Of a DNA stretch of 21,179 bases, positions 7,438-14,644 are shown in pieces (the stretch's first letter is position 1; every line of letters starts with the position of its first letter). Under the pieces are notes generated by a model that was not told the DNA's origin, did no database searches, and saw only the letters and a program-made list of their open reading frames with translations. Position numbers and translations under genes: made by a program. Source of the stretch: Pinguiococcus pyrenoidosus (lineage: Eukaryota > Sar > Pinguiophyceae > Pinguiochrysidales > Pinguiochrysidaceae); assembly GCA_019677205.1 (NCBI GenBank), contig JAAMXY010002939.1, forward strand, positions 1-21,179, written 5' to 3'.

Positions 7438-10410
7438 TCAAAGACACCGTTCTTCCTTCGATGGACCTTTCTGCGGTAGCGGCGAGCTACACAGAAGGTC
7501 CTGATAGTGCCGTAGCACGTCTCTCAAGCTCAATTCGCGAGCACTCTCTAATGGAACTTTCGCGTCGCGGCGCTTCCTTCGTATCCGATCGTTCAGTCCT
7601 GGCTCCATGGCAACAATCGCTGCCGCAATGAAAAGCGACTGGCCTTCCAGTCTCCCATCTCCCGTCTCCGTTCTTACGCACAACAAAGCGAAAAAAGCGG
7701 TGACAGTCCAGTCGCATATGCCAAGAAACGCGTGCTGCAGCATCCAGATGAAGAGCTTCTTTGACGTCCACCCAAGTGCCTCAAGCTTGCCCACCAATCC
7801 AGGACGTGCGGCCTGAATCAAAGCCTGGGCGTTCCACGCGCTCTTCCATTGGACGAGGATAGATTCGCCTGCGATCGAAGCCTCTGCTCGCGCCAACAGG
7901 AAGGCATAAATGCGACGTGCTCGAGGAGGATCGGACGGGACCAACTGGCATGACAACGCGTACAACACGCCGCTTAGCATGTCGCGCGACGTTGGTGCTC
8001 CTTCTTCGGCATGGGTGGCAGCACATGGTGCCATTTCCTTCCAGGAGGTCCCCGAAAGCTGGCACCCATGCCGCCTTGCAGTCTCGCGCACAAATGCCCA
8101 CGTGGTTTCTCGCAAAGCGCTCTCAGCTACAGAACTGCTCGGAGCGAGCGGCAGCGCCTGGCCATCCACAATCCCTCGCAAGACGGAGTGCACCAGGTTG
8201 TTGAATGCGGTGTAGAAGGACGCTTCACTCCGCAGAAGCGCTTCGTCCGGCCGGATCTGGCGAAGACCTGATGCGAGCTGCCACTCCTGGGCAGATGTGC
8301 TCTCTCGACGACGGCGGTGCACTTCTGCTTTCGCTTCTGCTCCAAGCCATTCCAAGACTGCGCTAGCAAAGCAGAATGCGTCTCGTGAAAAGCGGGGCAG
8401 ATTCTCCTTCACAGCGTCCGATCGGGCATCTCCCGTGCGATTACTCGCTTCGGCCTGTAGATGCATGATTCCGTGCGTCCTCCGCGGCAGCAGAGCACGA
8501 AGCTCTTCGACGATTTTTGCCGTCTGATCATCGACGAGCAGAGTTTCGCAAGCGTTGTCCAACCTTCTGTTCCACGTGCCGAGCGATTCCGCTAGGGAGA
8601 GGTGGACGCCGCCATGGGCAGCTCCATCGGACGCTTCTGCCGCCATCTCCAGCTCTGCCAAGCGCCTCTCCACTGCTTCGCAATAGCCTTCATCGCCAAG
8701 GTGCCTCATCCTCGCTATAACGTCGGCGCCGCCCAATGCAGAGAGGCGGTCAGCGTTGCTTCCTTCCTTGGGAATGCTTGTATGTCCCTTCGCCAAGGAC
8801 AGGTCTCCTTGCTGAGCGAGGAGCAAGAAATCCGAAGAGACATCGCGAATGTCCTCAACGCCGTCAAGAATGTCGACCTTCCAGTCAGAACGCCTGCGAA
8901 CCAACTTGTCCAGGGAGGCCGATGCTCTCGAGGAGTCTATATCACTTGCGCTGCACCTGGCATGAAGACCGAGTAGAGCAGGCATCACCTCAGCCGGCGA
9001 CTCCCTGCTCAGCGCGTCAACGTAGCCGTCCACGCCAGCAAGAATCGCAGCTCGACAAGCATGGCGTTGATCAGCCTCGGCAAGCTCAAAGCGGGACAGA
9101 GCAGTCGTGAAGAAGGCCACAATCTCTGCCACGGACGCTTGAGAGAGCTGTGCGTCCAAGTCTAAGCAATGCTCTTCAACAACCCTTCCGATAACCTCTG
9201 GGCCTGCCCTCGAGGCAAGCAGGGAAAGAAGAGCGGGAAGCGACCGAACAAGGTCGTCCATCTGGTTGACACCTTGATGTCTAGCGGCCTGGAGGTCTGC
9301 CGCCAGCCCCAAGAGGAGATCTGTCGCGGCTGGCTCGGGAAGAAAATCATTGAGGACACCCCTCAGGTAGCTCACAAGGTCTGCGCAACAGCGGTAGAGC
9401 ATGCGACGTACTTCGCCCGGCCTCGCTGCGGCTACATCGGGAGACGAGCGCGAAACAGCCGCAAGCAGGCTGAGAAGATCCATGTCCTCCACCACGGATT
9501 GCACGGCGTCCGGACCCAACGCATGCAGCCATGCATGCAGCCAGGTCCTCGAGGAAGACGGGGACTCTTCCAGGGGCTCTTTCAAAAATCCAGCCGCACG
9601 CTGGAGGCTCTCCGGCACGTCCGCTGCAGTGCTTCCAACGAAGGCTTTGATGCCAAGCGTAAAGATTTCATAGACAGCGGCATCGCTCACCCCTCCTGGG
9701 AAAGCAAGAAGCCTTGGAGCCTTGCGAACCATCTCCGCAAGCTGTGTCATCATGATGGAGGTGCCGGCGCCTTCTTCCCGCACTCGAGGGTGCTGTGGGA
9801 CAGCCTCCAACGAAGCCTTCAAGAGGTCCAATCTCTGTTCCGGGGATTGTAACGCATCGTACAATCGATAGATGGCAGCTTGGGCGTCCTGAAGCAGCTC
9901 TTCGGTCGTCATTGCCTTCTTTAACAGCTCCAGCAGCCTCGGCCAGGCCATCGAACCGTCGAGATCTACCGCGGCATCTTTATCCAATCTGCCAAGAGCC
10001 GCGCGCGCCTGTTCGCCGCCTTTCTCCAGATCATCCAGAAGCTCTCCGACGGCCAACATTGGTAGCGCGTCCAAAGAGAAGAGGCTAAAGCTTGCCGGAG
10101 CTGCTCCCGTCCGGACTCGTTTCCTGGACGACGCCTCTCCAGACGGCGGTGGAGGACATCCAGCAGCCCTGAGGGACGCCAGCGCTTCCTCGACCAGCTT
10201 TTGAGTCCTGGAGACGGCATCTCTCGCGGCGCCAGAGGTGGACAACAGCTCCGTCGTGGTGGCGAGATCCGCGCCTTCAGATTTGTACGCGCTGAACGCG
10301 CCCTGGGCCTCGAGGTCTGCCCGTAGAAGCCCGCGAAGCGCATCGCTGAGGGGCTCGTGCGAGATACCCTGCTCTCGCGCTGCCCAGAGGGCCCTTTTGA
10401 GATCGTCCAT
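7438..10410 (-). CDS. Unrecognised 990-residue helical protein
   Basis: An intact single-exon frame of 990 residues from the ATG at 10410, with no in-frame stop over almost 3 kb. I do not recognise the family. The protein is rich in Leu, Ala, Glu and Arg and reads as short amphipathic helices over most of its length, as in an alpha-solenoid scaffold. A Pro/Ser linker with RKRVR (96-100) and RIRRKRR near the C-terminus could be nuclear localisation signals. A more hydrophobic, Trp/Phe-rich helix pair (WTSKKLFIWMLQHAFLG) lies about 110 residues from the end. No transmembrane or signal peptide is evident. The E2F-like element at 10445-10455, 34 bp upstream, hints at cell-cycle expression. A chromosome, checkpoint or nuclear pore role is conceivable but unsupported. 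The long open frame makes it a real gene with fair confidence. Confidence 0.75.
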   Translation of the reverse strand: MDDLKRALWAAREQGISHEPLSDALRGLLRADLEAQGAFSAYKSEGADLATTTELLSTSGAARDAVSRTQKLVEEALASLRAAGCPPPPSGEASSRKRVRTGAAPASFSLFSLDALPMLAVGELLDDLEKGGEQARAALGRLDKDAAVDLDGSMAWPRLLELLKKAMTTEELLQDAQAAIYRLYDALQSPEQRLDLLKASLEAVPQHPRVREEGAGTSIMMTQLAEMVRKAPRLLAFPGGVSDAAVYEIFTLGIKAFVGSTAADVPESLQRAAGFLKEPLEESPSSSRTWLHAWLHALGPDAVQSVVEDMDLLSLLAAVSRSSPDVAAARPGEVRRMLYRCCADLVSYLRGVLNDFLPEPAATDLLLGLAADLQAARHQGVNQMDDLVRSLPALLSLLASRAGPEVIGRVVEEHCLDLDAQLSQASVAEIVAFFTTALSRFELAEADQRHACRAAILAGVDGYVDALSRESPAEVMPALLGLHARCSASDIDSSRASASLDKLVRRRSDWKVDILDGVEDIRDVSSDFLLLAQQGDLSLAKGHTSIPKEGSNADRLSALGGADVIARMRHLGDEGYCEAVERRLAELEMAAEASDGAAHGGVHLSLAESLGTWNRRLDNACETLLVDDQTAKIVEELRALLPRRTHGIMHLQAEASNRTGDARSDAVKENLPRFSRDAFCFASAVLEWLGAEAKAEVHRRRRESTSAQEWQLASGLRQIRPDEALLRSEASFYTAFNNLVHSVLRGIVDGQALPLAPSSSVAESALRETTWAFVRETARRHGCQLSGTSWKEMAPCAATHAEEGAPTSRDMLSGVLYALSCQLVPSDPPRARRIYAFLLARAEASIAGESILVQWKSAWNAQALIQAARPGLVGKLEALGWTSKKLFIWMLQHAFLGICDWTVTAFFALLCVRTETGDGRLEGQSLFIAAAIVAMEPGLNDRIRRKRRDAKVPLESARELSLRDVLRHYQDLLCSSPLPQKGPSKEERCL

Positions 10411-10905
10411 CGCACGAGATACCCAAGGATCAGCGGTGAAAAGTGGCGGGAAAAAGGCCCGACAAGGAAAGATCCTCGGTGTGACAGAAAGATACCGACA
10501 AACTATTCAAATTTGCATTTTACTTTATTCTATCGTAAAACCATACGATGAATTTGTCCCGTGCTGCGCAGGACCCGTGCACCCTAACTTCACCCCCGTG
10601 CGCAAGTTCCTATCCGAATCCAGCTCATTCTCGAGGGGGGTGGAGACCTTTGGAGCCTTCTTTCCTCCACAGATTGAGAAGGCCACAGATTATCGGCACG
10701 AGGATTCGCCGCTTCAGCTCTTCCCATCTGACCGTCTGGGCTGGCGTGCTCAGCGAAGGGATTCCGGCGATCTTGGAAGCTTAGCGCACCGTGCGTACAG
10801 GCCGAGGGCGGCCGAAACCCGCTGCGTCTCGTTTGGTTCTTTGAACTTCTCTGAGCAGTTGTCAGCCAGTGCCGTGGGTATCTTGTGTCCTGTGCGTCGT
10901 GAAGT
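10411..10905. promoter_or_regulatory. Divergent spacer between the 990-aa gene and RBX1
   Basis: A gene-free spacer of 495 bp. Apart from the E2F-like element it holds an AT-rich stretch at about 10495-10550 and mixed GC sequence nearer RBX1. No ORF here has family resemblance. It presumably contains both promoters and the RBX1 5' leader. Confidence 0.45.
10445..10455. promoter_or_regulatory. E2F/DP-like binding site upstream of the 990-aa gene
   Basis: GGCGGGAAAAA begins 34 bp upstream of the 990-aa gene's ATG. Its first ten bases are identical to the element before DNA ligase I at 1327-1336, in the same + strand orientation, and both genes are on the - strand. It also lies in the spacer shared with divergent RBX1, whose ATG is about 450 bp away. 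E2F-type function is inferred from the consensus. Confidence 0.5.
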
Positions 10906-11349
10906 ATGGCTACAGACGCGAAGGAGAGCACAGCGGTGGAGGAGAAGATGGATGTAGTGGACGGCGCGAGGCTAGATGGAGCGCCGCGCTTTGTCATCAA
11001 GAAGTGGAACGCAGTCGCCATGTGGAGTTGGGACATCTGCGCGGATACGTGCGCCATTTGCCGGAATAGCCTGAACGAGCCGTCGATCGAGTATCAGGTA
11101 CAGTGATGCTGCCACGAGATGCGCGCGGTCTCGAAGTGCTGTGATCTGACTGGCCTCCCATGGACGCAGGCCAACCCGTCCACGAACAACGAGAACGGAC
11201 TTTCCATTGCCTTCGGGTGCTGTGGACACGTCTTCCACTTGGATTGCATACAGAGGTGGCTCAAGACCAGAAGCGTCTGTCCGCTGTGTAACAAGGAATG
11301 GGAGTTCTCCAAGATCGAGCGCATTCCAGGATATGGCACGCTTACCTAG
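10906..11349 (+). CDS. RBX1: RBX1/ROC1, RING subunit of cullin-RING ubiquitin ligases, two exons
   Basis: RBX1 binds the cullin C-terminus and recruits the E2 for ubiquitin or NEDD8 transfer. Exon 1 is 10906-11097 (64 codons), the intron 11098-11169 (72 nt, GTACAG...ACGCAG, phase 0) and exon 2 is 11170-11349. The product has 123 residues; human RBX1 has 108. The cullin-binding strand and following helix ([17 protein letters not shown], 28-44) match human closely. The RING-H2 ligands are C49, C52, C82, H84, H87, C90, C101 and C104. Two points are odd. The eighth ligand is Cys104, as in RBX2 and APC11, not Asp97 as in human RBX1. The four ligands of the extra third zinc of human RBX1 (C53, C56, C68, H82) are S60, Y63, L75 and D89 here, with unchanged spacing. 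A tail of about ten residues follows WEF. Overall similarity favours RBX1 over RBX2. Confidence 0.94.
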
Positions 11350-11734
11350 CAGATCCGAGAGCGTGAGCGGGGATGTGTGGAAGGATCACATCCGCGGAAG
11401 GTTTGCTGGAGATGGCGTGCTCAATGCTTCGATGGGACAAGACTGTGGGTCGTTGCGGCCAAGCCCGGCCAAAGGATCAAGCCCGGCCAAAGGATCAAGC
11501 CCGGTCAAACGAGCAAGCCCGCCCAGAAGAGAAGAGCAAGCCTTCTTCCTCCTGCGTTCCGGTCTTGAGGCGCCAGCAGTCCAACTGCTTAACCACCATA
11601 TGCTTCTGGACCCACAACTACCACGCCAGAGATCATGTGTGTCGCTTATGACACTTCAGACGAATATTGAGACAGGGAGCCTTCTCCTCTCCATTGCGCA
11701 CAGCGCAAAGAGGAAGCCGAAGAAGATATCAACA
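11350..11734. other. Spacer between convergent RBX1 and glycosyltransferase genes
   Basis: 385 bp of presumed 3' untranslated sequence. Its main feature is an 18-bp tandem repeat at 11461-11532. A + strand frame stays open across this region and into the glycosyltransferase exons, but it starts inside RBX1 exon 2 in another frame and has no family resemblance. I see no independent gene. Confidence 0.5.
11461..11532. repeat. 18-bp minisatellite, four units
   Basis: Unit AAGCCCGGCCAAAGGATC is perfect at 11461-11478 and 11479-11496. A diverged third copy is at 11497-11514 and a more diverged fourth at 11515-11532. The unit length is a multiple of three, so any frame through it would repeat six residues, but no supported CDS covers it. 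Confidence 0.85.
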
Positions 11735-14218
11735 CTACAAAGCAGGCAGCGGCCTTCCGTGCCTCCAGCCCAGCGCCCTTGCTTTGGAGAAGTGCGCCTC
11801 GTAATCGCTGCCCGACTCCTTGTCCTGAACCTCCACACTGGATCCCAATTTCTCCAGGACTTCGTACTGCGTGCGACGACAGTTGTGATCTCGGGCCGGG
11901 GGGGGGGGAAGAGGTCACAGGAAAGGAAGCCGCTCTCTGCACCTACCTTCACAGGACCAAAGGCTGAGACGAAGAAGAAGCCGGTGCGCAGGCTGAAGCG
12001 AAAGACAGGCCACAGAGCGAGCCAGAGAAGAAGCGTCACTCCTCTGTTTACTCTAAAATGAGACCACGCCAGGTATCATCAGCGAAGGCAGGCTTTCCAG
12101 ATGCAAGCTACACGCACACTTACATTTCCAGCAGGTAGCCCCTGCGTCGCTCTGCAAGCTTCACGGCGGGGCGCACGACTGCCTCCATGAACATTCTTGC
12201 GAAGTCGGACTCTCTATAGGAGTTATTGCTTTGGTGAAAAAAGACAAAGCGGGGGCCACGCTCCGTCGGGCCTTCCTGAGACGGAGTGGCATACCTGAAG
12301 AAGCGGCCCTGCTCTAGCAGCTTCGGAAGCTTCTCTGGCCGATAGAGAGCTTCCTCTGATATTCGCGACAGCTTTGCCAAGGCCTTTGACGCACAGGGCG
12401 TCAGACGATGGATGGGAAAGAGGCTGGCGGCATAAAAGCGTGAACGGACCTCCTTTGGATTGTCGTAGTCCACGAAGAAGCCATTCACCCCGTCTCTGCA
12501 GTACTCCAAGTGCCCTGCGAAGCAGAATCACTCAGCGCTCGGATTGCAACTTGTGTCTGGACTTCTTGCACGCCGAAGGCACCTTGCGCCGGGTGGACTG
12601 CAGGAGGCGTATTCGCACACCACGCCTCTATGAGCGTGTTCCCCAAGGTCTCAAAGTTTGACGCCGATACGAAGACATCGGCCGCAGCGTAGCTCTTCCG
12701 CAGCTCCGTCTATTCAGATCGAAAGTCAGTCCACAAAGGGCGACTTCACAGCAACGTAGCTGGCTTGCAGCTGCTCTGGGGAAGCCTACCGCGTTGAGCA
12801 TCCGGCGCCGAAGCAAGACGTTCTGCGGGATGACAAACTCATTGCCAAGCTTCTCAGCGTAGGCGGAGGAGCCGTCCCCCACCACCACGAGCGCGCAATC
12901 CTTCGGGATCGCCGGAAAGAGCTTGTGGATGCGCTTCTCGCTTGACCACCTTCCGGCGTAGAGAAAGAGCGTCTTGGGAGTGAAGCCTAGAGCTTGTTCC
13001 CATTCCTGTCGGACTTTGGTCGCGGCGTCTCTGTAGACGGCCGGATCTTCGCGAAACTTGGCGGACCACAAGATCGGCGGCCACACCGCCTCGACTGAGA
13101 CCTGATGGACGGCGAGGTGAGAAAGCTGGCTGTGTGTGTGTGTGGGGGGGGGGGGGTCGGTGGGTGTGGGTGGGTCGGAGGCAGGACTTACTCTCTCGCG
13201 ATTCCGTAAGATGTCCCCAAACACTCGCGACACCGTCGCGTGAATGTCTGCCAGCTGTGCACTGAGCATGTGAAAGTCCCAGACAATCTACGAGGAAGAC
13301 GAGGGGCGTGCATGTGAGGCATTTGCCATATCGCCGAGGAAGCTCCGCTCAGGCTGGAAGTTCGGGTACCTTCAGGGAAGCGTTCCCTTTGAAGGAGGCA
13401 AGCTGAGTGGCGTCCGTATGCGACGTGACAACGCTGGGCACCCCTGCTGCTCTGCAGATGAGGACGAGCGCGAACCTCCAGGGAATGTCGTCCGCGATCA
13501 GCACGTCATAGCCGCCGACCTTAAAAAAGCGAGTGGAAAACAGCCTCAGCACTCGTCGTTGACTTGCTCATGCAGTGGAACGAAATTGAAGACACACACC
13601 CAAACCAGTTCCCTGAGCAGGAAAGCTCCGTTCACGAAGCTGAAGACGTCAAGGAACACCGCAATGCCATCGATGCTCTTCATGCGCACGCCACGGGCGG
13701 GGATGTGCTTCAGCTTGCCGGTCTTCAGCCATTCGTCGACGTCCGACTCCCGAGATCGCGCCACATCCACCGGCGTCATGATGGTCACCTTCCAGCCCAT
13801 GTCCACGAGCGCCCGCACCAGCGTGAGGTACCGCTTTGATACGCCTCCCGCACTCTGACGCCACACAGACAGGCATGCACGAGATGAGCCCGCAAATTTC
13901 GTACTCAATGCTTCGAAACGAGAAGTCCACGAGCAGCCAAGGATGACCCGCCCCTTGCGCAAACCTTCGCTAATTCGCACCAAGCCTCCGCCAGAGGCCC
14001 CGCGGAAGCAAGGAGAGGTCTTGCTCGAGGATCTTCGTGCACGCAACCAAGATTACCTTGAGAAGCGGAGGAAAAGCCTGGACGCAGATCAGTGCCTTGC
14101 GCTCGGTGGACCGCGGCTTTCGAGAGATCCACAGCATGAACCCGGCTGCGACCACACACACCGCGCTGAGCTTCGCGAAGACCACCAGAATGGACAGATC
14201 CGGCGTCATGGTGGCCAT
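11735..14218 (-). CDS. GT4-type glycosyltransferase with N- and C-terminal membrane segments, ten exons
   Basis: A retaining GT-B fold transferase, probably using a nucleotide-sugar donor at an internal membrane. Exons: 14218-14057, 13969-13905, 13852-13600, 13519-13370, 13287-13192, 13101-12790, 12709-12583, 12514-12124, 12052-11947 and 11866-11735. All introns are GT...AG, and the frame closes at 597 residues. There is a membrane anchor at 8-31. The N-terminal GT-B half begins near LLVDFSFRSIDAGGVSKRY and includes ADDIPWRFALVL. The donor-binding half has YAGRWSSEK (290-298), VVVGDG (314-319) and the GT4 signature FETLGNTLIE, with glutamates E366 and E374 spaced as EX7E. HLEYCRDGVNGFFVD follows. 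A taa at 12122-12120 looks like the end but overlaps a GTAAGT donor. Splicing there adds a hydrophobic segment (about 523-550) and a 43-residue polar tail. Least certain are the short third-exon acceptor (52-nt intron) and the exon 3 end (13600 or 13606). The acceptor substrate is unknown. Confidence 0.85.
13102..13191 (-). other. Glycosyltransferase intron with TG microsatellite and 13-G tract
   Basis: A 90-nt phase 0 intron with a perfect GTAAGT donor and TCAG acceptor. On the + strand it contains a TG repeat (about 13129-13143) running into 13 consecutive G at 13144-13156, then further G triplets. On the transcript this is a C-rich and CA-rich tract that can act as the polypyrimidine signal. 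The intron adds no stop codon in frame, so its retention would insert 30 residues. Confidence 0.75.
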
Positions 14219-14644
14219 GGCCACTTCGCCCGCGCGACGCCGCTCGCAGGGCGCGCTTGCAAAGGCCGCAACGAGCCTGAGCCTTCCCACCGACCTGCGA
14301 AACTCCCCAAAGTCGCGCGTCGACGCGTTTTGCGGCCTCTTGGCAGTGGAGACTTCGGAAAACGCGCCTTTTTCAGCCCCCGCTGAACGGCTCTACTCCT
14401 GGAAAGCTTACAGAGCCTGTAAGACAGCCACCGCGAGCATGGTACTTCGGTGGGCACGTACATCAAGCCGTGTTCCTGATTCGAGGCGTGCGCACCGCCG
14501 AGGGGCCTTCGGTGCACTTTCGCCTCTTCGCGCCTGCGGGTCGACTGGTCGTGGTCGCGACATCCTGCGCGGCGCGGCCTGGCCCCCGGGGATGCCGTTG
14601 TGGCGAGGCTAGGGGGCGCACCGCGAATTTGGCTTCTGCTCGAC
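14219..14644. promoter_or_regulatory. Divergent spacer between the glycosyltransferase and AcD-repeat genes
   Basis: A 426-bp GC-rich spacer with the two start codons pointing outward (ATG at 14218 in a GCCATGG context on the - strand, ATG at 14645 on the + strand). It includes an ACGCGT element near 14319, which could be chance. Frames through it start only from non-ATG codons. No separate gene is seen. Confidence 0.45.

Noticed and set aside
11207-12061. 284-aa plus-strand ORF after RBX1
   Set aside because: It begins inside RBX1 exon 2 in another frame at a non-ATG codon, and its right part overlaps minus-strand exons of the glycosyltransferase with good splice sites. No domain is recognisable.
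12120-12122. taa as the end of the glycosyltransferase
   Set aside because: It overlaps a perfect GTAAGT donor, and the next acceptor continues in exact frame into a hydrophobic exon. It remains possible as an intron-retained isoform end.
13500-13560. Use of the bases upstream of 13520 as coding sequence of exon 4
   Set aside because: They read as a polypyrimidine tract ending in AAG before a phase 0 codon, and accepting them would leave an intron of only 30-50 nt.
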